From Streptomyces cahuitamycinicus (GTDB lineage: Bacteria; Actinomycetota; Actinomycetes; Streptomycetales; Streptomycetaceae), in assembly GCF_002891435.1 (NCBI RefSeq), contig NZ_POUC01000028.1:1-37920 (forward strand): a stretch of 37,920 bases of DNA. Reading direction: 5' to 3'. Positions 1 through 7,866 of this stretch are shown here, piece by piece. The position numbers were made by a program, and so were the translations under genes. Under the pieces are notes generated by a model. The model saw only the letters and a program-made list of their open reading frames with translations. It had not been told where the DNA came from and made no database searches. How positions within the stretch are numbered: the stretch's first letter is position 1; every line of letters starts with the position of its first letter.

Positions 1-1135
1 CCCGTACGGACCCGCCCGCATCCTGGTGTCGTCCGGTTCCGAAGCCGAGCCGAAGATGGTCGCCTACAGTCATCACGCCCTGGCCGGCGGCCGTGCGCGG
101 TACGTCCGGAGCCTGCACCCCGACACCACGCTGCCGCCCCGCCACCTGGTCCTCGTCCCGCTGGCCTCCTCCTTCGGTTCGCTGGGCACACCGGTCACCC
201 TCGCCGCCCTCGGCGGCACCCTGATCGTGCGGTCGCCCTTCGACCCGGCCGGAGCGCTGCGGACGGTCGCCGAGCAGCGTCCCACCCACCTCTTCGCGGT
301 GCCCACGATGCTCCGGCGCATCGCCGACCTCCCGGCGCGGCCGGACGAGGACACATCGTCCTTGCGTGCAGTCGTCTCCAGCGGCGCCCCCCTGCCTGCG
401 GCCACAGCCCAGGCATGCCGCGAACGGTTCGGCCGACCGGTGGTGACCGTGTACGGCTCGTCGGACGGACTGAACTGCCACACGGCGGGAGAACGCCACC
501 CGCCGGGCGACAGCGTCGGCACCCCGGACCCCGCGGTGGCACGCATCCGGATCACCGGACCCGACGGCACGCCGCTGCCCACCGGGCGGACGGGGCAGAT
601 CGAGGCCCTGGGCCCCATGACACCGCTGTGCTACGTCAACGCACCGGAACTGGACGGCCGTTACCGCACCTCCGACGGCTGGGTGCGCTCGGGCGACCTC
701 GGTCTGCTGGACGAGCGCGGAAGGCTGCACGTCCTGGGCCGGCTCAAACGCATCGCCGTGCGCGGGGGGCTCAACATCAGTCTCGCCGAGGTCGAAAGCG
801 AACTGGGTACCCATCCAGCGGTGGCCGAGGCGGTCTGCGTCCCGGTGCCCGACCCGGACCTCGGGGAACGACTGTGCGCCTGCGTCCGCCCGGCCGCGGG
901 CCCACCCGTCCCCACGCTGTCCGACCTCACGACCCACTTGGAGGGCCGTGGCCTGGCCCGCCGGAAACTCCCCGAACATCTCCTGGTGGTGGACGAGATG
1001 CCCCTCGGCCCCAGCGGGAAGGTCTGCTACCGCACCCTGATGTCCCGGGCGACCGCGCGCTCAGCCCGGGACGGACCGCAGGGCGCTCGCGAGGCCGATG
1101 AGAGCAGCCGGAGCAGATCCCCCAGAGCGCGATGA
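1..1135 (+). CDS. Acyl-CoA synthetase / AMP-dependent ligase, 5' end cut off
   Basis: C-terminal portion of a class I adenylate-forming enzyme, which activates a carboxylic acid as acyl-AMP and usually passes it to CoA or a carrier protein. The reading frame is open from the first bases, so the true start lies before the window. The P-loop-like core motif SSGSEAEPKMV is read from about base 26. Further on come YGSSDG (A5-like), the A7/A8 region SGDLGLLDERG and GRLKRIAVRGGLNIS, and near the end PLGPSGKVCYRTL, whose Lys is the usual A10 catalytic lysine. The order is that of an ANL superfamily domain, with the small C-terminal domain complete. The last ~30 residues are Ser/Arg rich and look unstructured. 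The substrate cannot be told from the visible part. It converges on the GAF-ANTAR gene only 29 bases away. Family call is secure, substrate unknown. Confidence 0.9.
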   Translation, partial: PYGPARILVSSGSEAEPKMVAYSHHALAGGRARYVRSLHPDTTLPPRHLVLVPLASSFGSLGTPVTLAALGGTLIVRSPFDPAGALRTVAEQRPTHLFAVPTMLRRIADLPARPDEDTSSLRAVVSSGAPLPAATAQACRERFGRPVVTVYGSSDGLNCHTAGERHPPGDSVGTPDPAVARIRITGPDGTPLPTGRTGQIEALGPMTPLCYVNAPELDGRYRTSDGWVRSGDLGLLDERGRLHVLGRLKRIAVRGGLNISLAEVESELGTHPAVAEAVCVPVPDPDLGERLCACVRPAAGPPVPTLSDLTTHLEGRGLARRKLPEHLLVVDEMPLGPSGKVCYRTLMSRATARSARDGPQGAREADESSRSRSPRAR

Positions 1136-1164
1136 TCGTGGCGGCGGAGCCACCCCTTCCCGGC

Positions 1165-1902
1165 TCACCCGCGGGGCTGCCCGGCGATCACGTCGGCCGG
1201 TGTCACACTGCGGGCGACCAGGGCGTGGGCGGTCTCGGTGAGTCGGATCCGGTTCCTGCTCGCGTAGGCGCTGAGCAGGCGGGCCGCCTCGCCGATCGAG
1301 GTCTGCGCGTACTGCGCGACCATGCCCTTGGCGATCTCCAGCGCGGCCTTCGCCGCGATCACGCCCTGGACGCGGGTGACCACGTCATCGCCGTCCGTCG
1401 GCTCGATGGACCAGTGCATCAGAGCCAGCGCCGCGGAGTCCGCGAGGGCCTGCGCGAGATGTACGTCGTCCTCGGCCAGGCGCCCCGGGCGCCGGCGGAG
1501 CAGTGTGAGGACCCCCAGCGGACGCTCGTGCAGACGCACCGGGACCGCTTGCAGGGACTCGTACCCTGCCTCGGCCATCGCGGTGGCCAGTTTCGGCCAG
1601 CGCTCGTGCTCGGTGGCCATGTCGGGAACGCTCACCGGCTCCACGGCCCGATAGCAGTCCACGCAGGGGCCATGGCCGTTCTGCAGCCGCAGCAGTTCGG
1701 CGAAGACGTCGTCCTCGTCGGTCGTCGCCATCGTCTTCAGGCTGCCGCGGGCGTCCGCGATCATCACGCCCGCCTCGTCCACGTCCAGCAGATCCTGGCA
1801 GGTGTGGACCAGACGCCGGAAAAGGTGCAGAGGATCGAACTCTGCGGCATAGGTGTCCGCCAGGACGACGAAGGCCTGCGCCAGCCGACGCTCGCGGTTC
1901 AT
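1165..1902 (-). CDS. GAF-ANTAR domain regulator (second gene of tandem pair)
   Basis: Predicted one-component cytoplasmic sensor that acts on RNA. A GAF domain spans about residues 20-160, including the GHGPCVDC segment at 76-83, and an ANTAR domain spans about 172-232, with the typical helix AKGMVAQYAQTSIGEAARLL. ANTAR domains of this class bind paired RNA hairpins and act as antiterminators. The GAF ligand is unknown. The ATG is preceded by GGGGAGG at a good distance, which supports this start. It lies 51 bases downstream of a second GAF-ANTAR gene on the same strand, so the two are probably co-transcribed. No histidine kinase is nearby. Length (245 aa) is normal for the family. What the pair regulates cannot be read from this window. 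Confidence 0.88.
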   Translation of the reverse strand: MNRERRLAQAFVVLADTYAAEFDPLHLFRRLVHTCQDLLDVDEAGVMIADARGSLKTMATTDEDDVFAELLRLQNGHGPCVDCYRAVEPVSVPDMATEHERWPKLATAMAEAGYESLQAVPVRLHERPLGVLTLLRRRPGRLAEDDVHLAQALADSAALALMHWSIEPTDGDDVVTRVQGVIAAKAALEIAKGMVAQYAQTSIGEAARLLSAYASRNRIRLTETAHALVARSVTPADVIAGQPRG

Positions 1903-1953
1903 GGTCGCCTCCCCGGCGCTGTCGATGCGTGTACCGGCACGTGTACCGGCCGT

Positions 1954-2715
1954 TCAGTCATCGCGGAGGTCCATGCTGCGGTCGACGATCGCCCGGGCCA
2001 CTTCCATGGCGGTACGGCCCTGGGCGAAGGCCCGCGCACGCAGACGCAGGAGCGCTTCCTCGGCGCTCACTCCCAGCTGCATCATGATCATCCCGGTGGC
2101 TTGATGTACCTCCTCCCGGTCCGATTCCGCTCCTGCCAGCCACGTTACGACTCCTTCGGGGTCCGGGGAAGCTTGCTCGAGGGCGATGACGGCGAGAGTG
2201 ACCGCGTCGGCGACGAGCATGGCGGTGCGGAGACGGTCCTCGCTCAGCGAGCCCGGCGTCGCCCGGTAGAGGTCCAGCGTGCCCAGCGCGCTGCCGGCGC
2301 TCGCCAACGGCAGGGAGAAGACCGCCTCCACCCCGGCCTTCGCCGCCTGTATCGAGAAGAGCGGCCACCGGCGCCGGTCCGCGGCACGCGGCAGATTCGT
2401 CGCGAACACGGGTGCATGGAGCCGCGCCGCCTCCCTGCAGGGTCCTTCGCCGAGGGTGAACTGGATTTCCGCCAGCCGGGCGGCGACATCGTCGCTGGCG
2501 CACAGGACGACGCCAGTCGAGCCGTCCCCCAGTACCGAGACGGACAGCCCCGACACCTCGGGGAGCAGCGCGAGGCAGCTTCGGCACAGGGCCTCGGGCA
2601 CCTCGGCCGGAGGCAGTCCGCGCAGATCGGCGATGAGCGCGTGGGCGATGCGGGCACGCTCGACGTCCGCCTCGTGCTCGGGGTCTGAGCCGCCCAGCAG
2701 GTCGTCCCCCGCCAT
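1954..2715 (-). CDS. GAF-ANTAR domain regulator (first gene of tandem pair)
   Basis: A 253-residue cytoplasmic regulator with a GAF fold at about residues 25-180 (FTLGEGPCREA at 86-96, then a hydrophobic SLPL...GTLDLY core) and an ANTAR domain at about 195-250 (HQATGMIMMQLGVSAEEALL). ANTAR proteins bind double-hairpin RNA targets and suppress transcription termination. The ATG at 2715 was chosen because GGGAGG lies a few bases upstream and the GAF similarity starts soon after. The open frame runs further upstream, to 2910, but that part is Pro/Arg rich and not domain-like. It probably leads an operon with the next GAF-ANTAR gene. A SigB-like promoter candidate (2753-2777) sits about 30 bases upstream of the start, which would fit stress control but is only inferred. 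Confidence 0.85.
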   Translation of the reverse strand: MAGDDLLGGSDPEHEADVERARIAHALIADLRGLPPAEVPEALCRSCLALLPEVSGLSVSVLGDGSTGVVLCASDDVAARLAEIQFTLGEGPCREAARLHAPVFATNLPRAADRRRWPLFSIQAAKAGVEAVFSLPLASAGSALGTLDLYRATPGSLSEDRLRTAMLVADAVTLAVIALEQASPDPEGVVTWLAGAESDREEVHQATGMIMMQLGVSAEEALLRLRARAFAQGRTAMEVARAIVDRSMDLRDD

Positions 2716-2752
2716 GCCCACCACCTCCCGCGGCCGGTCCGCATCAACGGTT

Positions 2753-2777
2753 TCACCCGATCTTCGCGAAGGCAAGC
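2753..2777 (-). promoter_or_regulatory. Possible SigB-like promoter of the GAF-ANTAR pair
   Basis: On the minus strand GCTT is followed after 15 bases by GGGTGA. The Streptomyces general-stress sigma factor consensus is roughly GNTT-N14-16-GGGTAY, so this is a match with one or two mismatches. The implied start site is near 2745, about 30 bases before the ATG. Short motif, found by eye, so chance occurrence is possible. Confidence 0.28.
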
Positions 2778-2955
2778 AGCCATGCCCCGGGCCGACCGGT
2801 GGGGAGCGGACGACCGGATCGGTTCGGGCTGCGTCCTCGTACCGGGCGGGTGCTCGCGGTCGTGGTGACCCGGCGGGAACTCCAGCACTCGGCTTGAGGC
2901 AGCCGCGCACCCTGGCATCGGCGCCCTGCCGCGTCGCGGCGTCCCTACGCGTCGG

Positions 2956-4251
2956 TCATGTGCTGCCGGATCCCGTGCGCTGGTAGATGTCGGGGATGCC
3001 GTCGGCGTCCTCGTCGAGGTTCTCCTCCTCGTACAGGCGCCGGTAGACGGCGTTCCTGCGGCGCAGGAGCAGGCCGGCCAGCAGGGCGGCGGTGAGCGAG
3101 GCGATCAGGACGGCGGCCTTGACGTGTTCGCCGACGGCCGTGCCGGGGAAGGCGAGTTCGCCGATGAGCAGGGCGACCGTGAAGCCGATTCCGGCCAGGG
3201 TCGCCAGGGCCAGGACGTCGGCCCAGGCCAGGTCCGAGTTCAGCCGCGCGCGGGTGAAGCGGGCGGCGAGGTAGGTCCCGGCGAAGATGCCGAGGATCTT
3301 GCCCGCGACCAGTCCGGCGATCACACCGAGGGGTTCGGGGGTGGTGAACACCTCGCCCAGCGCGTCGCCGGAGACGCCGACCCCGGCGGCGAACAGCGCG
3401 AACAGCGGCACGCACAGGCCGGCGGAGAGCGGGTGCAGCAGATGTCCGGTGCGTTCCGCGGGTGATTCCTTCTCGTCCCGGTCGCGGGCGGTGCGCAGGA
3501 TCAGGCCCATGGCGACTCCGGCGACGGTGGCGTGGATGCCGCCGTTGTAGAGGAGCGCCCAGATCGTCACCCCGAGCGGGACGTACCACCACCAGCCCCG
3601 CACCCGCTGCCGCTGCAGGACGTAGAAGACGGCCAGCCCTGCGAACGCCCCGGCCAGTGCCCAGTAGTTGAGGTCGGACGTGAAGAAGAGGGCGATGATC
3701 AGGATCGCGCCGAGGTCGTCGACCACCGCGAGGGTCAGAAGGAAGGCCCGCAGGGCGGTCGGCAGGTGGGTGGACATGACCGCCAGGACCGCCAGGGCGA
3801 AGGCGATGTCGGTGGCCATCGGCACCGCCCAGCCGTCCATGCTGCCGCCGCCGGCCGCGACCGTGACGGCGTAGAAGGCGGCGGGTACGGCCATGCCGCA
3901 CACGGCGGCGATGACGGGCAGCGCCGCCGTCGCCGGGGTGCGCAGTGAGCCGACGACCAGTTCCCGCTTCAGCTCGATCCCGGCGACCAGGAAGAAGACG
4001 GTCAGCAGTCCGTCGGAGGTCCAGTGGCCGACCGAGAGGTCCAGTCCCAGTGCGGGTATCCCGAAGTGGAAGTCGCGGATGGTGGTGTACGCGCCGCTCA
4101 GCGGAGTGTTCGCCCACACCAGCGCGACCACCGCGGCGGCCAGCAGAACGAGGCCGCCCACCGTCTCGGTGCGCAGGGCCCGGGCCACTGCCTGTCGTTC
4201 GGGCCAGGAGAGGAGACCGAGGAACGGGGTGCGGGGCGGCGTGGTGGCCAA
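2956..4251 (-). CDS. nhaA: Na+/H+ antiporter NhaA
   Basis: Inner-membrane antiporter that exchanges cytoplasmic Na+ (or Li+) for external protons. The protein is strongly hydrophobic with about 11-12 membrane segments. Family hallmarks are present: the half-channel motif ATDIAFALAV, the ion-binding pair in LAVVDDLGAI (equivalent to Asp163/Asp164 of E. coli NhaA) and the lysine in LVAGKILGIF (Lys300 equivalent). The last ~25 residues form an acidic cytoplasmic tail (EEENLDEDADGIPD). The start is uncertain. The frame is open to a GTG at 4323, but a TTG at 4251 has GGAGG nine bases upstream and gives about 431 aa, closer to the family length, so I prefer it. The neighbour at 4502 is a second, unrelated Na+/H+ antiporter transcribed divergently. 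Confidence 0.93.
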   Translation of the reverse strand: MATTPPRTPFLGLLSWPERQAVARALRTETVGGLVLLAAAVVALVWANTPLSGAYTTIRDFHFGIPALGLDLSVGHWTSDGLLTVFFLVAGIELKRELVVGSLRTPATAALPVIAAVCGMAVPAAFYAVTVAAGGGSMDGWAVPMATDIAFALAVLAVMSTHLPTALRAFLLTLAVVDDLGAILIIALFFTSDLNYWALAGAFAGLAVFYVLQRQRVRGWWWYVPLGVTIWALLYNGGIHATVAGVAMGLILRTARDRDEKESPAERTGHLLHPLSAGLCVPLFALFAAGVGVSGDALGEVFTTPEPLGVIAGLVAGKILGIFAGTYLAARFTRARLNSDLAWADVLALATLAGIGFTVALLIGELAFPGTAVGEHVKAAVLIASLTAALLAGLLLRRRNAVYRRLYEEENLDEDADGIPDIYQRTGSGST

Positions 4252-4501
4252 GTCGGCGAACCTCCGGGGTGTCGGCAAATGGGCGCACGGCCCTACGGAC
4301 GCCGACCAGACTTCCCGGCACACCCCGCGCCCTGCCGGCGCGTTCCGGACACCCTAACCGGAGCGGGCCCGTCGGCCCACCCCTGTCTCGTCCGCCGCAA
4401 AAGGGCAGGCGGCGGGCATCGGTGGACGTACTCGTGAGAGATGCCGGTGCGGACGGGGTACACACGGGGCCTGGAGTGATCGCGTCGGGCAGGAGGTCGC
4501 A

Positions 4502-5770
4502 GTGACGCTTTCGGACGTGGTCTACCTCTGTCTGGGCCTGGGGGCGCTGGGGGCGGCCGTGGTGCCCCGGGTGGTGTCCAGGCGGCCGTTGTCGCTGCCC
4601 ATGGTCTTCCTCGCCGCGGGGGTGCTGATCGAGTTGCTGCCGGTGGGCGTGCCGGCCGTGGATCCCGTGCGGGACCGCCTGTGGGTCGAACACACCACCG
4701 AGGTGTGTGTGATCGTGTCGCTGATGGGCGCGGGGCTCGCCATCGACCGGCCCTTCGGGTGGCGCCGGTGGTCGAGCACGTGGCGCCTGCTGGGCATCAC
4801 GATGCCGCTGACCGTGGCCGCCGTCGCCCTGCTGGCCTGGGGGCTGCTCGACTGGCCGCCCGCTGCCGCTCTGCTGGTGGGGGCCGTGCTCGCGCCCACG
4901 GATCCCGTGCTGGCCGGTGAGGTGCGCGTGGGCGAGCCGCTCGGTACCGAGCGCGACGAGGACGAGGTGCGGTTCTCCCTGACCAGCGAGGCGGGGCTGA
5001 ACGACGGACTCGCCTTTCCGTTCGTCTACGCGGCGATCGCCCTCGCGGCGGCGGCCGGGACGGGGTGGTCGGGGGACTGGATCGGTTCGTGGGCGCTGAC
5101 CGACCTGCTGGGCAAGTGCGCTGTGGGGCTGGCCGTCGGGGGAGGTGTCGGCTGGTTGCTGGGGTGGATGTTCTTCCGGGTGCGTACCTCGGCGCTGCGG
5201 CTGTCCGAGCACATGGAGGGCTTCGTGACGCTGGGGGCCACCTTCGTGTCGTACGGCATCGCCGAGGTGCTGCACGGGTACGGCTTCCTGTCCGTGTTCG
5301 TGACCGCCTGCGTGATCCGCGCCGCCGAGCGCAGTCACGGCTATCACAAGGTGCTGCACGAGTTCACCGAGCAGATCGAGCGGTTGCTCACGGCCGTGCT
5401 GCTGTTCCTGCTCGGCGGTTACCTGGTGGCCGGCGCCCTGTCCGCCCTGACGCTGGGGGGCGCGCTGCTGGGCGTGCTGTTGCTGCTGGTCGTACGGCCG
5501 CTGACCGGGTGGCTGGCACAGGCGGGGCCCGCCATGGGGAAGAAGGAGCGTGCCGTGGTCGCCCTCTTCGGGATCCGGGGCATCGGTTCGCTGTTCTACC
5601 TGTCCTACGCGCTGGGGCAGGACTCCTTCGGCGGGCTGGAGCGGGAACTGTGGGCGATCATCGCCCTCACCGTGGTGATCTCGGTGGTGCTGCACGGAGT
5701 CATGGCGACCCCGGCCATCGGTTACCTGGACCGGCGGCGCGACGGGGCGGAGCCCGGCGGCCGGTCGTAG
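4502..5770 (+). CDS. CPA1-family Na+/H+ antiporter (NhaP/Kef-like)
   Basis: A 422-residue integral membrane antiporter of the monovalent cation:proton antiporter family. About 12 hydrophobic segments are visible. LAPTDPVLAGEV at 130-141 contains the conserved TDP of the unwound helix, and SEAGLNDGLAFPF at 162-174 contains the Asn-Asp pair (167-168) typical of electroneutral CPA1 exchangers. ALFGIRGIGSLFYL near residue 360 carries a conserved Arg helix. The C-terminus is short, with no RCK/TrkA regulatory domain. GTG start at 4502 with GGAGG just upstream. It is divergent from nhaA across about 250 bases. Having two antiporters from different families side by side suggests a Na+/pH homeostasis locus; which ion this one prefers cannot be read from sequence. 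Confidence 0.9.
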   Translation: MTLSDVVYLCLGLGALGAAVVPRVVSRRPLSLPMVFLAAGVLIELLPVGVPAVDPVRDRLWVEHTTEVCVIVSLMGAGLAIDRPFGWRRWSSTWRLLGITMPLTVAAVALLAWGLLDWPPAAALLVGAVLAPTDPVLAGEVRVGEPLGTERDEDEVRFSLTSEAGLNDGLAFPFVYAAIALAAAAGTGWSGDWIGSWALTDLLGKCAVGLAVGGGVGWLLGWMFFRVRTSALRLSEHMEGFVTLGATFVSYGIAEVLHGYGFLSVFVTACVIRAAERSHGYHKVLHEFTEQIERLLTAVLLFLLGGYLVAGALSALTLGGALLGVLLLLVVRPLTGWLAQAGPAMGKKERAVVALFGIRGIGSLFYLSYALGQDSFGGLERELWAIIALTVVISVVLHGVMATPAIGYLDRRRDGAEPGGRS

Positions 5771-5806
5771 GCGGCCGTTCGCAGGCCGTCGCTCGTGGCG
5801 GCAGAC

Positions 5807-5853
5807 GTACGGGCCCGTACCCACCAAGGCGCGAGGTGGGTACGGGCCCGTAC
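5807..5853. terminator. Bidirectional terminator, 19-bp stem
   Basis: Two perfectly complementary 19-base arms (5807-5825 and 5835-5853) enclose a 9-base loop. They lie between the convergent CPA1 antiporter and AGCS symporter genes. Each arm also contains the self-complementary block GTACGGGCCCGTAC. There is no U-run, as is common for Streptomyces terminators. Confidence 0.8.
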
Positions 5854-5877
5854 CGGAGCCGGGCCGCCGGGGGGCGG

Positions 5878-7410
5878 TCAGACGGTGGTCTTCGCCGACT
5901 CCTGGTCGCCGTCGCCGTCGATCTCACCGGCCTTGCGGGCCCGGACGAACTCCAGGAAGGAGGCGAGCTCACGCTTGACGACCGGGGCCAGCAGGTACAG
6001 GCCGATGATGTTGAAGACCGACAGCAGGAAGAGCGCGGAGTCGGCCAGGCTGATCAGCGAGTCGAGGGACATCAGGGCGCCCAGGACCACGAACAGGCTC
6101 CAGATGACCTTGAAGACGGTCTCGCTGGCCTTGCTCTTGCCGAACAGGTACGACCAGGCCTTGAGGCCGTAGTAGCCCCAGGTCAGGATCGTGGAGAAGG
6201 CGAACAGCAGCACCGCGACGGTGAGCACGGCCGGGAACCAGGGCAGTACGGTCTCGAAGGCGTCGGAGGTGATGGTGACACCGCCGATGCTCTCGCCGGC
6301 GCGGGCCTCGCCCCAGCTGGCCGGGTCGGCGATGACGATGGTCAGCGCGGTCATGGTGCAGATGACGACCGTGTCGATGAACGGCTCCAGCAGGGCGACC
6401 AGACCCTCGCTCGCGGGGTGGTTGGTCTTGACCGCGGAGTGGGCGATAGGGGCGGAGCCGAGACCGGCCTCGTTGGAGAACGCGGCGCGCTGGAATCCGA
6501 TGATCAGGGCACCGAGCACACCACCGGCGACGCCGTCGGCCTCGAAGGCTCCCCGCAGGATTTCCTGGAAGGCGTCCGGCACCGCGGTGACGTTGCCCAG
6601 GATGACGACCAGGCAGGCCACGATGTAGATGCCGGCCATCGCGGGCACCAGCCGGCTGGTGACCGAGGCGATGGAGCGGATGCCGCCGAGCAGCACGAGA
6701 CCGACCAGCGCGGCGACGACCAGTCCGAAGAGGACGGCACCGGCGGAGGAGGCCATGAAGCCGTCCTCGCCGCCGAAGGTCGAGGCGACCTGCGCGTAGC
6801 TCTGGTTGGTCTGGAACAGGTTGCCGCCGAACAGGCCGAAGAACAGGATCATGATCGAGGCGAGGACGGCGAGCACCTTGCCGAGCTTGGCGCCGCCGCT
6901 GCCGAAGCGCTCCTTGAGGCCCTTGGGCAGGTAGTGCATCGGGCCGCCGGAGACGGTGCCGTCGGCGTGCACCTCGCGGTACTTCACACCCAGGGTGACC
7001 TCGACGAACTTGGTGGCCATGCCGAGCAGGCCGCACAGGATCATCCAGAACGTGGCGCCGGGGCCGCCGATGGAGACGGCGACGGCCACACCCGCGATGT
7101 TTCCGAGGCCGACCGTGCCGGAGACGGCGGCGGTCAGCGCCTGGAAGTGGTTGACCTCACCGGCCGACCCCTTCTCGTCGTACTTCCCGCGTACCACGTC
7201 GAACGCGAGTCTGAACTTGCGGACCTGTACCAGCCCGAACCAGCCGGTGAAGACCAGACCGGCGACGACGAGCCAGGCGACGATGAGGGGAAGTTGGGTT
7301 CCGCCGACGGGAACCGCGTAGAAGACGACGTCTCCGAGCCACTTGGCTATGGGTTCGAAGAAATCGCTGACGGCTTCGTCCACGTTCTGGGTGACGGAGT
7401 CGAGTGACAC
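5878..7410 (-). CDS. Alanine/glycine:cation symporter (AGCS family)
   Basis: Membrane symporter that takes up small amino acids (alanine, glycine) with Na+ or H+. The 510-residue protein has about 10-11 membrane segments. AGCS signatures are visible: AVSGTVGLGNIAGVAVAVSIGGPGA near residue 90 (listed here in two overlapping parts, AVSGTVGLGNIAG and VAVSIGGPGA), and AAFSNEAGLGSAPIAHSA near the middle, the substrate/cation-binding helix. The C-terminal tail is charged and cytoplasmic. I chose the GTG at 7410 because GAGGTAG lies 6-8 bases upstream and the protein then begins MSLDSVTQNVDEAV; an ATG at 7443 in the same frame has no good ribosome site. A long AT-richer leader region lies upstream (7411-7866). 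Expected length for the family. Confidence 0.92.
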   Translation of the reverse strand: MSLDSVTQNVDEAVSDFFEPIAKWLGDVVFYAVPVGGTQLPLIVAWLVVAGLVFTGWFGLVQVRKFRLAFDVVRGKYDEKGSAGEVNHFQALTAAVSGTVGLGNIAGVAVAVSIGGPGATFWMILCGLLGMATKFVEVTLGVKYREVHADGTVSGGPMHYLPKGLKERFGSGGAKLGKVLAVLASIMILFFGLFGGNLFQTNQSYAQVASTFGGEDGFMASSAGAVLFGLVVAALVGLVLLGGIRSIASVTSRLVPAMAGIYIVACLVVILGNVTAVPDAFQEILRGAFEADGVAGGVLGALIIGFQRAAFSNEAGLGSAPIAHSAVKTNHPASEGLVALLEPFIDTVVICTMTALTIVIADPASWGEARAGESIGGVTITSDAFETVLPWFPAVLTVAVLLFAFSTILTWGYYGLKAWSYLFGKSKASETVFKVIWSLFVVLGALMSLDSLISLADSALFLLSVFNIIGLYLLAPVVKRELASFLEFVRARKAGEIDGDGDQESAKTTV

Positions 7411-7866
7411 AGTGGCTACCTCGATGGTGCGGGCCCGGGGCACGGGGAAGTGCCGCCGGTCGATGTGCGGTCTCTGAACGAACGCCGTTGTCCGATCGGC
7501 GACGCTGGGTGGGCTGTCCGTGGATGCGGATCGTGATCACCCGGGTCTTGCTGCCGGTGCATGCCGACCGCTCCGCGCTGTGGTGTCGAGCGGTTCCACC
7601 TGCGGAGTTGCGCAGTTCTACCACGGCCTTTGCCATGGCATGGGTGACGCAAGTCACATGACTCGCAGTTACAGTCGAAAATGCCAGCGAGCGATATCGG
7701 ACCGTTATGCGGAGCCCGAGATCCGTTCATCGGACACCTATTGAGAAGTCGGCCGTGCTCACGGTTGCGGCCGCGATGTAAGGCACCTCCGGCCGGAGGT
7801 GCCTCGGCGGCGCCTACCCAGCCCCCGCCCACCGATGCCCCCTGACGGCGAACGGACCGGCCCGCG
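7411..7866. other. Intergenic region upstream of the AGCS symporter
   Basis: About 450 bases without a convincing gene; reading frames here lack third-position GC bias. The part from about 7600 to 7745 is clearly more AT-rich than its surroundings and probably holds the symporter promoter (for example TAGAAC on the minus strand at 7615-7620, without a clear -35 box). It also has a small interrupted palindrome AGTCA-CA-TGACT at 7652-7663 that could be an operator. The stem-loop at 7781-7804 belongs to the gene upstream on the minus strand. Confidence 0.5.
7781..7804 (-). terminator. Terminator-like 24-bp palindrome after the PucR-like gene
   Basis: A perfect 24-base palindrome, centred on GGCC, lies about 60 bases beyond the stop codon of the PucR-like gene and is followed on the minus strand by lower-GC sequence. 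As RNA it would form a stem with a tight loop. It insulates the regulator from the symporter gene downstream. Confidence 0.6.

Noticed and set aside
2945..5827. A 960-codon open frame on the minus strand covering nhaA and the CPA1 antiporter
   Set aside because: Overlaps two genes with clear membrane domains on other frames; its translation is Pro/His/Arg/Gln rich low-complexity, typical of an antisense or shifted frame in high-GC DNA.
7666..7686. A GTTAC...GAAAA pattern upstream of the AGCS symporter resembling a GlnR box
   Set aside because: Spacing and second half do not fit the GlnR consensus (gTnAc-n6-GaAAc).
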